DNA from: Pseudomonas congelans
GTDB lineage: Bacteria > Pseudomonadota > Gammaproteobacteria > Pseudomonadales > Pseudomonadaceae
Direction: 5' to 3'
Assembly (NCBI RefSeq): GCF_900103225.1
Contig: NZ_FNJH01000002.1
Coordinates: 840,345-904,344 of the forward strand
DNA: 64,000 nt
Position numbers and translations under genes: made by a program. Shown in pieces: positions 1 to 9,238 of this stretch. The notes beneath the pieces were generated by a model, which made no database searches, was not told the DNA's origin, and saw only the letters and a list, made by a program, of their open reading frames with translations. Position 1 is the first letter of the stretch. Each line of letters opens with the position of its first letter.

Positions 1-8
1 AAATTGGC

Positions 9-1700
9 GTGACGCTTGACTTCGAAAAAATAAGCAAAGCTCGTGTACTCACCAGCGCCCTTCTTGGCTTCTTTCTGGCGCTTTTTTTAGTTGCACTATT
101 TTATTTCAGAAGCTCTGCAAAAAAATTAATTAATCACATAGATAGCGTAATTCTCGCGGCAGCACGTCAATTACGCAATGACGGCATCAGCCTCAAAGAA
201 ATAGGCTGCCTGATCGCGATTGGCTCTATATTTTATGTTTATTTCTTATCAACATTTTCCTTTTCAATTGATGACGAAATGGCGGCCGTACGTCAAGACC
301 CTGCCGCGTGGGTTACCCAGGGCCGCTGGTTTGTATATATTGTAGAAAAGCTAATCTTCCCTCAGTCATCAATCCCATTTGCACCCTATGCGTTTCTAGT
401 CACTATGCTTGCTGCTTCTTACGCATTGATTTTAAGAGCACATAGCTACACCCCGGACTGGAGAAGCTATGCAACCTACCCCATCTTCTGCGCATTCCCA
501 ACATGGTGGTTCATATCTGAATTCTATTCAAATATTCCTGCTGTAGCATTTGGTATATTTTTCACAAGCTGTAGCGCCTATCTAGTGCTTGGAGAAAACA
601 ATAACGACCGCCTTAAAAACGGGAATCACACACTAAAAAATATCAGTGTGGTCATTCTTCTTGCCTGTGCAACAGCAGCCTACCAGTCACTGATACTTTT
701 CTTTATAGCCATGGTATTCGGAACCCTACTGACCCGCTACCAACGCAATAACTGTGGCGACGGTAAACTCTTAAAGCATACCGCTACAGCCCTGTTGAAA
801 AATATGCTCTTAGTTTTAGCCGCGTTGGGAACCTACATTGCAATCAACATGATTGCGCAAAAAATCATTGCTGCAGACAGCGGATACATTGGTAATTTTA
901 TAAACTACAAAGCGCTTGCCGACCATCCATTTGACGCCTTAGAGTCAGTCTTTACGGAAATGAAACTTATCTACACTGGCGACTCAGCACGTTACGGTAC
1001 GAGCATGGGTCTGTCGGCACTTTTAATTATAGCTTCGACGTTGACTGTATTATTTAAAAGCCATGGAAAAATTGCCGTTCCGCTTTTTCTCTGGGCTGGC
1101 GTGCTGACGATTCCCTTCGCATTCAATCTTGTTTCCGGAGGCTCCCCGTTGCCCATGCGCACTCTGCTGGCGATAGCGTATGTTAGCTGGATAGCAAGCT
1201 TACTTATACTTTCCAGTAGACGTCCATTCATTCTGGCCCTTGGAGTGTTGACTGTCCTGCTTTATCAAATTCAAATTTTCAGTACAAACTCCCAATATAT
1301 GGTTTCTGCGACTATAACCCAGGCTCATGATCGGGCACTGGCAGCAGATATTTATAGAAGAATAGGTGAGCTCAGTAATGATTTTGATAGAAATGCACCA
1401 CTGGAAGTTGATGTTTTTGGTAAAAAGGTTATAACCACTCTTTATGCAAATGGCTGGTCATCCACGATGCAGGGGTCTTTCTTTTCCTGGGACGACGGCA
1501 ATGTCGGTAGAATGGTCACCTACATGAGAGTCATGGGTTATGAAAACCTGACGACACCTGCAGCCGAGGAACGAATAGCAATGACTCCGATCTTCACAGA
1601 GATGCCTGTTTGGCCTGCGGCTGGATCGGTAAAAAAGATTGGCAATCGGTACTTGGTCAGGCTTAGTAAAGAACCAGATCCCACACACGCGAAGTTCTAG
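9..1700 (+). CDS. GtrII-type glucosyltransferase, O-antigen modification membrane protein
   Basis: A 563-residue polytopic membrane protein with a family-typical early acidic motif (FSIDDE near residue 85) after the first membrane segments, many further hydrophobic helices, and a soluble C-terminal tail. This layout matches the GtrII glucosyltransferase family, which moves glucose from a bactoprenol-linked donor to O-antigen on the periplasmic side of the inner membrane. It starts at a GTG whose GTGA context could overlap the stop codon of an upstream gene, typical of gtrA-gtrB-gtr operons, but that gene lies outside the window. The reading frame is open to the window edge, so the true start could lie further left. 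The gene is AT-rich compared with the rest of the window, as is common for serotype-conversion genes. The sugar and linkage cannot be read from sequence. Confidence 0.75.
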   Translation: MTLDFEKISKARVLTSALLGFFLALFLVALFYFRSSAKKLINHIDSVILAAARQLRNDGISLKEIGCLIAIGSIFYVYFLSTFSFSIDDEMAAVRQDPAAWVTQGRWFVYIVEKLIFPQSSIPFAPYAFLVTMLAASYALILRAHSYTPDWRSYATYPIFCAFPTWWFISEFYSNIPAVAFGIFFTSCSAYLVLGENNNDRLKNGNHTLKNISVVILLACATAAYQSLILFFIAMVFGTLLTRYQRNNCGDGKLLKHTATALLKNMLLVLAALGTYIAINMIAQKIIAADSGYIGNFINYKALADHPFDALESVFTEMKLIYTGDSARYGTSMGLSALLIIASTLTVLFKSHGKIAVPLFLWAGVLTIPFAFNLVSGGSPLPMRTLLAIAYVSWIASLLILSSRRPFILALGVLTVLLYQIQIFSTNSQYMVSATITQAHDRALAADIYRRIGELSNDFDRNAPLEVDVFGKKVITTLYANGWSSTMQGSFFSWDDGNVGRMVTYMRVMGYENLTTPAAEERIAMTPIFTEMPVWPAAGSVKKIGNRYLVRLSKEPDPTHAKF

Positions 1701-2628
1701 CACTGTACGATGACTTGCTTGTTGCTTTGAACATTACACCTCGTAAACAGGATGAGCACTGAAGAAAACGTATTTCGGTGCGATCCATTCATAGAGCGCT
1801 CCCCTCAAGGACGCTCCGTGAGCTAATGATGGCGACGGGCTAAATCATCACCGAGTATTTACTGGTTCTGGTCGACGAAACCAGCTTTAGTAAAAGCTTA
1901 TATCTAGTATCTACGTACGACTTGCTCGATGAAAGCATCCCTATTACGGAAATATTTTTCAATGAAGTCGCTCGGCTTACGCAATACTCAAGCAGCCACT
2001 CGACTTATTGCGCGCACTGGCATTACAATGTTACGCATGACTATTAGTTTCAATACGAAAATCACATAGAACCCGAATTTAAATTTTTAACGTCCATGAG
2101 CGTGCATCCATTGAATCTTTGAGTATGAATTCACTTGCAACATCACTGATGATCGGGCCGATCAAGCAATATGACTTTAATAAAATCAAACTCAGCTTCA
2201 ATACTGAGTGCATACCTTATGCCACGTGCTCGTGTAAGGATGACACCCGCCACGTATACCATAACAAACGCGCAAGCTATCAAAGCAAGTAATATTCGTG
2301 CTACTCTTTTTTTATACAAACAAAAACTGGACGCATCTAGGAAACGTTAAGAAATTGGAAACCCGATATAGCAAAAAGCGCCAGCACAGCAATATCCCCT
2401 GATGAGTTATATCCCTTAAGCATCGAATCCAAAACCAGAAGCCCTATAGTGATAGCTAACTAACAATGCTAATGCCGCAAGGTGCCTAATACAATCAAAT
2501 GAATTATTGCTATTAACCACACGCGGCTCCACGCACCGTAAACTTTCCAATGAAGATGCTTTGACGAATATGCCTCTCTGGATCATTACAAAGCGCCTTG
2601 CGTAACACAACGCAAGATTGCTCGCCTG
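1701..2628. other. AT-rich decayed intergenic region
   Basis: About 930 bases without a convincing intact gene. On the plus strand a 68-codon open stretch at 1844-2047 has no start codon and reads like the tail of a lost protein (contains LLVLVDETSF and ESIPITEIFF). On the minus strand 2143-2346 holds an open stretch of about 67 codons with one clear hydrophobic helix (ARILLALIACAFVMVYVAGV) but only a TTG as possible start. Both look like remnants of surface-polysaccharide genes rather than functional genes. No repeat, tRNA or insertion-sequence ends were recognised. Confidence 0.5.
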
Positions 2629-3558
2629 CTACACCCGCCCCACACACACTGCCAATATCAGACTTAGATTACCCTGCACCGTCTGCCGGTAGATCCCGGC
2701 CTTTCGCAGAGTCAAGACGCGCTTCAAAAAAACTTCTCTTCGACCGGTGTCGAAATACGTCAGTACGCTCCTGCTTTCTTCAGTGAGCACAGACTCCATC
2801 CCCTTCAGAACCGACACGTTCGCATCGTTCCACTCGACAAATCGTCCCGAGAGCATTTTACGAAACCGCACCAGCCTTTCTCGAGTACTCGCATTCGCGC
2901 CTATCAAGTTTCCTCGGTGCTGACGATAGTAGAGGCAGGGGTCGGCATCATAGAAAACCTGACCACCACACCCTGTTACAAGAAGGTAGGTCAGCCAGTC
3001 ATGGGCGATCAGTGGAGCGTGTTCAGGCAATTGGGCCAAAAGATCCCGCGCCGCCTGGTTGATCAGCATCGTATTGGCACCTGCCAGACTCTGAACCAAG
3101 GCATTTTTGAAAGACGGCGTTTTTTTGAATAGCGGGGAAACCCCGATTACCTTCAGGTCTGCATCCACCAGCCGGGTTCTGGAGCAGTAAAGCGCCGGCG
3201 CATCGGGCTTCAAGAGCTCAAGGCGCCCCACGCTTCTCTCCAGCTTGTCGCTGAACCAGACGTCATCCTGGTCACTGAACGCAAAATAATCAGCTTCTAT
3301 TTCAGGGCGCTTGACCAGAGAGACAAAGTTCTCCGCGAAGCCCTTGCAGGGGCCGCTGAAAATGACTAGTCGCTCCGCCCCCCAGCGAACCTGGTATTCG
3401 GACAAAATGCGAAGAGTGTCGTCGGTCGACGCATCGTCGGAAACATAAAGAACCCAATTGCGAAAGGTCTGAGCGGAAAACGACTCTAGCTGCTCACGAA
3501 GGTACTCAGCCCCGTTGTACGTGCACATCAAAATAGCGACGCGTGAGCGACCTGACAC
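2629..3558 (-). CDS. Family 2 glycosyltransferase, rhamnosyltransferase-like
   Basis: A 309-residue cytoplasmic GT-A glycosyltransferase. It opens with the family 2 nucleotide-sugar motif (AILMCTYNG) and carries the SDDASTDDT loop and the FSDQDDVW motif seen in O-antigen and rhamnan rhamnosyltransferases. The open frame extends 30 codons further upstream with only a TTG start at 3648. The GTG at 3558, preceded by a GAGG-containing stretch, puts the catalytic fold at the N-terminus as usual and is preferred. The C-terminal 70 residues are basic with a hydrophobic end, which may attach it to the membrane. It likely adds a deoxyhexose to lipid-linked O-polysaccharide; the window also encodes GDP-D-rhamnose synthesis (rmd, gmd). 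Donor and acceptor are inferred from the family only. Confidence 0.8.
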   Translation of the reverse strand: MSGRSRVAILMCTYNGAEYLREQLESFSAQTFRNWVLYVSDDASTDDTLRILSEYQVRWGAERLVIFSGPCKGFAENFVSLVKRPEIEADYFAFSDQDDVWFSDKLERSVGRLELLKPDAPALYCSRTRLVDADLKVIGVSPLFKKTPSFKNALVQSLAGANTMLINQAARDLLAQLPEHAPLIAHDWLTYLLVTGCGGQVFYDADPCLYYRQHRGNLIGANASTRERLVRFRKMLSGRFVEWNDANVSVLKGMESVLTEESRSVLTYFDTGRREVFLKRVLTLRKAGIYRQTVQGNLSLILAVCVGRV

Positions 3559-3748
3559 CTCGGATAAACCTCGACGTCTTAGCGAGCCGTCACCATCCGC
3601 TCTGTGTTTTTCGGTGAGCTGCGTTCTCAAGAAACCTTTCGCCTGCAAAAACCGCGCATTTTACGCCTTGTGTCGACTCCCGTCAGTCCTCAAATGATTG
3701 AATGCACATCCGTTTATCCAACTTTCATACATCACGGCCACAAATACG

Positions 3749-3783
3749 AAAAAACCGGCTGTGTATGACCACGCCGGTTTTTC
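3749..3783 (-). terminator. Rho-independent terminator after the chemoreceptor
   Basis: Inverted repeat AAAAACCGGC / GCCGGTTTTT with a 13-base loop. It has A and T runs on both flanks, so it could stop transcription from either side. It lies 25 bases past the stop codon of the minus-strand chemoreceptor. Confidence 0.75.
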
Positions 3784-3807
3784 AGTGTGACGTGGCCAGC
3801 CGTCCAA

Positions 3808-5865
3808 TCACCCCAACCGAAACCGCGCCGTATTGTCATTCAACGCCCGGCTGCCCTGACTCAGTGTATCCGCCGCCTGATTGACCGCACGGGCACCTTC
3901 CAGCAAACGCCCTGCGGCCTGATCGACCTGCTGGATGTTGCTGCTCACTTCATCAGCGGTCGTCGCCTGTTCTTCCACGGCGGTCGATATCTGCGCCAGC
4001 GTATCGGTCACACCCTGCACTGCTATGGCGATTTCGCCCAGGCGGACGCCCAGCCCGGTCACCGACTGCGCATCGTTGACGGCTTGCCCGCAGGCCGCTT
4101 CCATCAGGTTGACCGCCTGCGTCACGGTGGAGCGCAAGCTGTCGACTGTGCCGGCGATCTGAGCGGTCGAGGCCTGGGTGCGCTGGGACAGGCTGCGCAC
4201 TTCATCGGCGACCACGGCGAAACCGCGACCCTGCTCACCGGCGCGTGCCGCCTCGATGGCTGCGTTGAGGGCCAGCAGGTTGGTCTGTTCGGCGATACCG
4301 CGAATGGCATCCACCACCGATTGAATCTGCTGGCCCTGCTCGCTGACCCGACCCAGCGCGGCGGCAGTTTCGGTCAGGCGCTGATTGAGCTGCTGAATGC
4401 TGTCAGTGGTGCGCTGGCTGTCCTGGCTGCTTTGCTGAGCAATCTGGCGCGTCTGCCTGGCGCTTTCCGATGCCTGCTCACAGCTTCTCGCCACGCCTTG
4501 AGAAGTGGCAGCCAGCTCGGTGGCTGCGGCGGCGATCTGACTGATCTGCTGTTGCTGGTCCTCGACTTCGGTGAGCGTCCCGCTGGACTGAGCACTCAGC
4601 GTCAGCACGGCGTCGCCGACGCGAACGGTTTCCTGATTGACGCCCAGCAGGCTGGTACGCAGTTGCACCACCGCGACATTCAGCGCGCGACTGATGGCAG
4701 CAAGTTCGTCACGGCCCTGCACAGCCACTTCCACACACAGATTGCCGTCACGCAGGGATTCAGCCAGCGTGGTGATGCCTTTGGCGCTGTTGCGAATCGA
4801 GGATTGCAGACAGGCGAACAGATAGATCGCCATGATCACCAGAACACAGAAGACCACCGCCATCGGGATGAACTCCGTGTTGGAGGTCTCATGGTAGTAA
4901 TCGAGGCGTCCATTGAGCGCCTCAAGCGACTGCCTGCGCAAATCCACCATGCTGCCGGTCAAGGCGTCGATGCTGTTTTCGAACTCTTCCGGCTTTAGCT
5001 TGATACTGCCGCCGAAAACACCGTCATCAATCACCTTCAGCTGTGCTTCCAGCACTTGCATTACCGCAGCGTACTTGTCGGCCCAGGGCTGTAACTGCTC
5101 GGGAAGCTTGGATAGCAGCAGGCCGGCAGCCTTTTGCATCTGATCCTTGGAATCATCGATGCGACCACGCAGATCACGCATTTGCAGACGGCTCTGCAGG
5201 CTGAACTGACCGGATGCCACCGACGTCTGCCCCACACTCGACAGACGACCGATACGCTCGATCAGGTCCGGCACTTGCTGGGTGGAGAGCTGCATGAGCA
5301 TGTAGGTTTCAAGCCATGGGTCGAGAATCAACCCGCTGTCCATGGCAATCTGCTCGCGCAGTGCCTGGACCAGATTCAGCACTGCAGTGAATCGGTCATA
5401 GCCATCAGGCCACCAGCCCACCGTGCGCAATGACGCCGTATCCAGGCCGGTGACCGCGGCTTGCAGCGCCTTGAACCGGTTCATGGTATCAACCGGCGCT
5501 TTCTCCTCGACCAATACGGCCTGAACGCCCTCCAGCGCCTTGGCAATACGAGGGATGCCCGCATCGACGCTGGCCATGGCAGCTTTTGCAGCCGGAGTCG
5601 GCTCGCGCAGGATGTCGGCCGCTTTCCAGCGGGCGGCATGGTCGCGCTGGGCGGACAACTCGACGTTCAGATCATCGAGCGCGAGCAGTTGACGCACGCC
5701 TGATTGCTCTCCGGAAATGACATCGAGCTTGTTGCTGTACTCCTTGGTGATGACCCACGCGCACCCCACCAGCGGCAACACGAACAGCAGGAACAAGACC
5801 TGAAACTTGCGAGCAAAACCAAAATTTCCCATCAGGCGCATGCCTGGTGACAAAAGACTGTTCAT
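3808..5865 (-). CDS. Methyl-accepting chemotaxis protein with long periplasmic helical sensor
   Basis: A 685-residue chemoreceptor. TM1 is at about residues 23-43 and TM2 at about 333-355, giving an unusually long periplasmic sensor of roughly 290 residues that looks all-helical and matches no sensor family I can name. A HAMP region follows, then a cytoplasmic coiled-coil signalling domain with the invariant hairpin tip ([19 protein letters not shown]) near residues 520-550. It ends in ARFRLG with no CheR-binding pentapeptide. The start ATG is preceded by AGGAC and, further up, GGGGAG. It is monocistronic, with its own terminator downstream. It relays an unknown stimulus through CheW/CheA to the flagellar motor. 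The family call is secure; the ligand is unknown. Confidence 0.93.
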   Translation of the reverse strand: MNSLLSPGMRLMGNFGFARKFQVLFLLFVLPLVGCAWVITKEYSNKLDVISGEQSGVRQLLALDDLNVELSAQRDHAARWKAADILREPTPAAKAAMASVDAGIPRIAKALEGVQAVLVEEKAPVDTMNRFKALQAAVTGLDTASLRTVGWWPDGYDRFTAVLNLVQALREQIAMDSGLILDPWLETYMLMQLSTQQVPDLIERIGRLSSVGQTSVASGQFSLQSRLQMRDLRGRIDDSKDQMQKAAGLLLSKLPEQLQPWADKYAAVMQVLEAQLKVIDDGVFGGSIKLKPEEFENSIDALTGSMVDLRRQSLEALNGRLDYYHETSNTEFIPMAVVFCVLVIMAIYLFACLQSSIRNSAKGITTLAESLRDGNLCVEVAVQGRDELAAISRALNVAVVQLRTSLLGVNQETVRVGDAVLTLSAQSSGTLTEVEDQQQQISQIAAAATELAATSQGVARSCEQASESARQTRQIAQQSSQDSQRTTDSIQQLNQRLTETAAALGRVSEQGQQIQSVVDAIRGIAEQTNLLALNAAIEAARAGEQGRGFAVVADEVRSLSQRTQASTAQIAGTVDSLRSTVTQAVNLMEAACGQAVNDAQSVTGLGVRLGEIAIAVQGVTDTLAQISTAVEEQATTADEVSSNIQQVDQAAGRLLEGARAVNQAADTLSQGSRALNDNTARFRLG

Positions 5866-6229
5866 GTCCTGCGACTCCCCGTGAACACCTGCCAGATCTG
5901 CACAAACAGAGGCGATGCCTTTTTTTTAAAAAACGCTAGCAGCAAAATGCCATGTTCTTGTTTCAATGGCGATACGTGTTGCTTCACATTGGTACGAAAA
6001 GCGCGGGCGCCGCGTTGTATTTCATGCAAAGGGCGCAGTAATTGACGCTTCATGCACAACAAAGCAAGAACCGGACCGTAGATCAGGCTGGAAACGTTCT
6101 TTATATGGCCGCATGCTCAAGCCATACGGGAAGACATTGACGATGCGCTCAAACCCCGAAAAAACGCACCCTCAGCGAGGGTTGAGCCCTAACCGGTTGA
6201 TCGCACGCAATTATTTTTCACAACAACGC
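5866..6229. other. Intergenic region between chemoreceptor and tRNA-Met
   Basis: About 360 bases with a long T/A run near 5920-5932 and no coding sequence I can support. It should hold the promoter of the minus-strand chemoreceptor, but no clear FliA or sigma-70 elements were found in that orientation. Confidence 0.4.
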
Positions 6230-6258
6230 TTGACACATATGCGTTCTCCGAGAATAAT
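6230..6258 (+). promoter_or_regulatory. Sigma-70 promoter of tRNA-Met
   Basis: TTGACA at 6230-6235 and AATAAT at 6253-6258 are separated by the ideal 17 bases. They sit 11 bases upstream of the mature tRNA 5' end, placing the transcription start just before the tRNA. Confidence 0.8.
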
Positions 6259-6269
6259 GCGCGCCACTT

Positions 6270-6346
6270 GGCTACATAGCTCAGTTGGTTAGAGCATAGC
6301 ATTCATAATGCTGGGGTCCGGGGTTCAAGTCCCTGTGTAGCCACCA
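6270..6346 (+). tRNA. tRNA-Met (CAT), elongator type
   Basis: A 77-base cloverleaf with acceptor stem GGCTACA / TGTAGCC, encoded ACCA end, and anticodon CAT at 6304-6306 in a TTCATAA loop. The GGTTCAAGTCC T-arm is intact. The acceptor stem and D-arm resemble the elongator methionine tRNA rather than initiator tRNA (which has a mismatched first pair) or the lysidine-modified isoleucine tRNA. Confidence 0.95.
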
Positions 6347-6383
6347 AGTACCGATTCACAGTTTTCTTCTGATAACTGTGAGT

Positions 6384-6419
6384 CAACAAGAAGCCCGCCT
6401 CGTGCGGGCTTTCTTGTTT
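6384..6419 (+). terminator. Terminator of tRNA-Met
   Basis: GC-rich hairpin AGCCCGC-CTCGT-GCGGGCT, extended by complementary AACAAGAA / TTTCTTGTT flanks and ending in a T-rich run. It lies 38 bases after the tRNA. Confidence 0.85.
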
Positions 6420-6518
6420 CTGGCTTTCCCGTCTTGTCCCCTCCTGGTGCCCCCGGCTCCGTGCACATGCTTCAGCATCGATCGCGCTAAAGCACGCCTC
6501 TGGAATGATCAGCCCAAA

Positions 6519-7415
6519 TCAGGATTTCATTTGCAGACGGGTTTCCCTGGCGAGCGCCAACCAGGCCTCGGCCGCAGGTGACAAGTGCGCGTTCTTGCGC
6601 CATGCCAACACCATATGCCAATCGGTATCCGGCTCGCTCAGCGCAACCAATCGAATCCCGTCGTGATAATGCTTCTGCGCCAGCATCCTCGGCAGGAACG
6701 CGACACCCAGCCCTGCCGAGACCAGATCGACAATAAAGTCGACCTGACCACTGCGTGCGGTCACTTTGGGCGTAACGCCCTTGCGGTCGCATGCCAGTTT
6801 AATCATGGCGTTCAGTGCAAACCCGGCTTCGAAGAGGATAAACGGTGTTTCGGCCAATTCTTCAATGAAGACCCGTTTGCGCTTTGCCAACGGGTGGGTT
6901 TCTGCCACGACCACCACCACCGGCTCGATGCGCACATCCTGGTAATCGAACTCTTCACTGAACGAGTTCATCTTCAACAGTGCAGCCAGCTCTACTTCTC
7001 CCGAAGCCAGGCACTCATGCAGTTTGCTCGCGCCATGTTCCGTAAGCTGAATATCGATGTCCGGATAGCGGGCGCGGTATTGAGTGAACATCGTGGCGAA
7101 AAGCGCACCGCTGCCCACGGGTGGCAGACCGATGCGCAGCACGCCGCCCTTCAAACCGCGCAGGTCGTTGAGCTCGGTCAGCAGATCGTTGCGTTCAGCC
7201 AACAGAGTCAGAGCGCGGCGGTAGACGATTTCTCCGGCAGCGGTCAGCTCGCTGCGGTGGCCAATACGGCTCAACAGCGGTGTACCCAATTCATCTTCAA
7301 GCGTCTTGACGGCTTTGCTGACGGTGGACTGGGTAAGCGATACAACGTCAGCGGCCTGGGAGAAGCTACCCTGACGTACCACTTCGACAAAAGTGCGCAA
7401 TGTTCGAAGGTTCAC
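6519..7415 (-). CDS. LysR-family transcriptional regulator, probably of lldD
   Basis: A 298-residue LysR-type regulator. The N-terminal winged helix-turn-helix (residues 1-60, with [19 protein letters not shown]) is followed by a linker helix and a two-lobed periplasmic-binding-like effector domain. The open frame reaches back to a TTG at 7442, but the GTG at 7415 gives the family-typical beginning [12 protein letters not shown] and is preferred. It is divergent from lldD with about 130 bases between start codons, the classic arrangement for a LysR regulator acting on its neighbour and on itself. It probably responds to lactate or a related 2-hydroxy acid; that is inferred from position. It differs from enteric lactate loci, where the regulator LldR is of the GntR family. 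Confidence 0.85.
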   Translation of the reverse strand: MNLRTLRTFVEVVRQGSFSQAADVVSLTQSTVSKAVKTLEDELGTPLLSRIGHRSELTAAGEIVYRRALTLLAERNDLLTELNDLRGLKGGVLRIGLPPVGSGALFATMFTQYRARYPDIDIQLTEHGASKLHECLASGEVELAALLKMNSFSEEFDYQDVRIEPVVVVVAETHPLAKRKRVFIEELAETPFILFEAGFALNAMIKLACDRKGVTPKVTARSGQVDFIVDLVSAGLGVAFLPRMLAQKHYHDGIRLVALSEPDTDWHMVLAWRKNAHLSPAAEAWLALARETRLQMKS

Positions 7416-7546
7416 AAGTATTCGATTTCCGACTGAATTCAAGTTGTATTAGTTGTTTTGATCATAGTCGGTTTTTTCGTAATCTGAACCTGCCGCTCAC
7501 GTCTGGCGGCCTCGGTTCGCAGATTTATTCGCCCAGGAAAACCGTC

Positions 7547-8689
7547 ATGATTATTTCTTCAGCATCCGATTACCGTGTAGCGGCCAAACGCAAACTCCCG
7601 CGCTTTCTGTTTGATTACATTGACGGTGGTGCGTATGCAGAACACACGCTGCGCGCCAACAGTTCGGACCTGAGCGGTATCAGTCTGCGCCAGCGCGTTC
7701 TCAAAAATATCGACAACCTGAGCCTTGAAACCAGGCTGTTTGGCGAATCCCTGGCCATGCCGATTATCCTCAGCCCCGTAGGCCTGAGCGGCATGTATGC
7801 GCGACGGGGTGAGGTGCAGGCAGCCAAGGCGGCGGCGAACAAGCGGGTTCCATTCTGTCTGTCGACGGTGTCTGTGTGTTCGATTGAGGAGGTAGCGTCG
7901 CAGAGCAAACAGGCGATCTGGTTTCAGCTCTACGTGCTCAAAGACCGTGGTTTTATGAAAAACGCTCTGGAGCGTGCCAAAGCGGCGGGTGTCACGACAC
8001 TGGTCTTTACCGTCGACATGCCGACGCCCGGCGCGCGTTATCGAGATGCACACTCGGGTATGTCCGGGCCCTATGCCGCGCCTCGACGCATTCTGCAAGC
8101 CATGACCAAGCCTGACTGGGCCTTGAATGTCGGCCTGCTCGGTCGCCCTCATGATCTGGGCAATATCTCCAAATACCTGGGTAAAGCCACCACGCTGGAG
8201 GACTACGTGGGCTGGCTGGCGAACAACTTCGACCCGTCGATCAGTTGGAAGGATCTGGAGTGGATCCGCGAGTTCTGGCAAGGGCCGATGATCATCAAAG
8301 GCATTCTTGATCCGCAGGATGCCAGGGATGCGCTGAGCTTTGGCGCGGACGGCATTGTGGTATCCAACCACGGCGGACGTCAGCTGGATGGGGCGCTGTC
8401 CACCGCCAGGGCATTGCCGCCCATTGCCCAGGCTGTCGGCAGTGACATGACAGTGCTGGTCGACTCCGGCATTCGCTCGGGGCTTGATGTGGTGCGCATG
8501 CTCGCCCTCGGCGCCAAAGGCGTGTTGCTCGGGCGCTCGATGGCCTATGCGCTGGGCGCCGATGGGCAGCGTGGCGTCGAGAATATGCTGGATATTTTTG
8601 CCAGGGAAATGCATGTCGCCATGACGTTGACCGGGGTGACGTCGATTGAGCAGATCGACGAAAGCATTCTGGTGAAAGCAGCTGTTTGA
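7547..8689 (+). CDS. lldD: L-lactate dehydrogenase (FMN-dependent)
   Basis: A 380-residue FMN-dependent alpha-hydroxy-acid dehydrogenase, closely matching enteric LldD along its length. It begins [10 protein letters not shown], has the conserved [15 protein letters not shown] start of the TIM barrel, the substrate/FMN segment [18 protein letters not shown], and the active-site [11 protein letters not shown] motif with the catalytic histidine. It oxidises L-lactate to pyruvate at the inner membrane and passes electrons to quinone. The ATG at 7547 is chosen because it matches the family N-terminus, although the frame stays open 49 codons upstream. No lactate permease or other lld gene is adjacent. 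Expression is probably controlled by the divergent LysR regulator. Confidence 0.95.
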   Translation: MIISSASDYRVAAKRKLPRFLFDYIDGGAYAEHTLRANSSDLSGISLRQRVLKNIDNLSLETRLFGESLAMPIILSPVGLSGMYARRGEVQAAKAAANKRVPFCLSTVSVCSIEEVASQSKQAIWFQLYVLKDRGFMKNALERAKAAGVTTLVFTVDMPTPGARYRDAHSGMSGPYAAPRRILQAMTKPDWALNVGLLGRPHDLGNISKYLGKATTLEDYVGWLANNFDPSISWKDLEWIREFWQGPMIIKGILDPQDARDALSFGADGIVVSNHGGRQLDGALSTARALPPIAQAVGSDMTVLVDSGIRSGLDVVRMLALGAKGVLLGRSMAYALGADGQRGVENMLDIFAREMHVAMTLTGVTSIEQIDESILVKAAV

Positions 8690-8820
8690 AGGCCGCGACT
8701 GGACTGGATCATTACCCGAGGCGGCCTTTCGACGAACTGCATTTTTCACTATGAATGCCTGGTCTATGCTCGAAAATGATGGCTCAAGACGAGCCAGCAT
8801 TTCTCATGAAGGAGCAAAGC

Positions 8821-9084
8821 ATGCGTAAACTCGTACTCTCAATGACTGCCGCCCTCTTCCTGGCGGGTGCTGTAGCGCCCGTCGCCCTTGCAGAGAGTGA
8901 GCTGGAAAAGGGTGTCCGACACGATAATCGTGAGCTGGATAAAGGTGTCGATCATGACGCCAAGGAAGTGGACAAGGGTATGAAGCACGACGCCGACGAG
9001 GTCGACAAAGGTGCGAAGCATGACGACAAGGAGCGTCACAAGGCTGACAAGCACATCGATAAAGAGGTTAAAAAGGATCTCTGA
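8821..9084 (+). CDS. Secreted hydrophilic protein with five 11-residue repeats
   Basis: An 87-residue protein with a clear Sec signal peptide (residues 1-24, cleavage after APVALA) and a mature part that is almost entirely repeats. Units at 27-37 (ELEKGVRHDNR), 38-48 (ELDKGVDHDAK), 49-59 (EVDKGMKHDAD), 60-70 (EVDKGAKHDDK) and 71-81 (ERHKADKHIDK) are followed by a short tail. The mature chain is highly charged, lacks Cys, Trp and Phe, and should be disordered or form an amphipathic helix. The 11-residue period recalls group 3 LEA and other stress-protective proteins. An AAGGAG Shine-Dalgarno lies just before this ATG. The histidines could also bind metal. Function unknown; periplasmic location inferred. 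Confidence 0.8.
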   Translation: MRKLVLSMTAALFLAGAVAPVALAESELEKGVRHDNRELDKGVDHDAKEVDKGMKHDADEVDKGAKHDDKERHKADKHIDKEVKKDL

Positions 9085-9085
9085 C

Positions 9086-9113
9086 AAAAAGCCTGCCATC
9101 GAGCAGGCTTTTT
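9086..9113 (+). terminator. Terminator of the repeat-protein gene
   Basis: AAAAAGCCTGC-CATC-GAGCAGGCTTTTT: a strong short hairpin with A and T flanks directly after the stop codon. Confidence 0.9.
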
Positions 9114-9238
9114 AATGGGCGGATGACGCCGGGCGATCCAGCGGGTTTGCTGAAACACCACGCGCTGGTGCGTTTGATCTCTCACGCTTAAAGGCCGGGC
9201 CACCTGTAAGTGGCCGGCCTCTGTTACTGGATGTACGG

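Noticed and set aside
3787..4998. Long plus-strand ORF (403 codons) antisense to the first chemoreceptor
   Set aside because: Its codon pattern mirrors the minus-strand chemoreceptor and its product has no recognisable domain; it is a GC-rich shadow frame.
6270..6346. tRNA-Ile2 with lysidine-modified CAT anticodon, or initiator tRNA
   Set aside because: The acceptor stem has a normal G-C first pair and the body matches elongator methionine tRNA.
7559..8800. Minus-strand ORF of 413 codons opposite lldD
   Set aside because: The plus-strand lldD is full length with all motifs; the antisense product resembles nothing.
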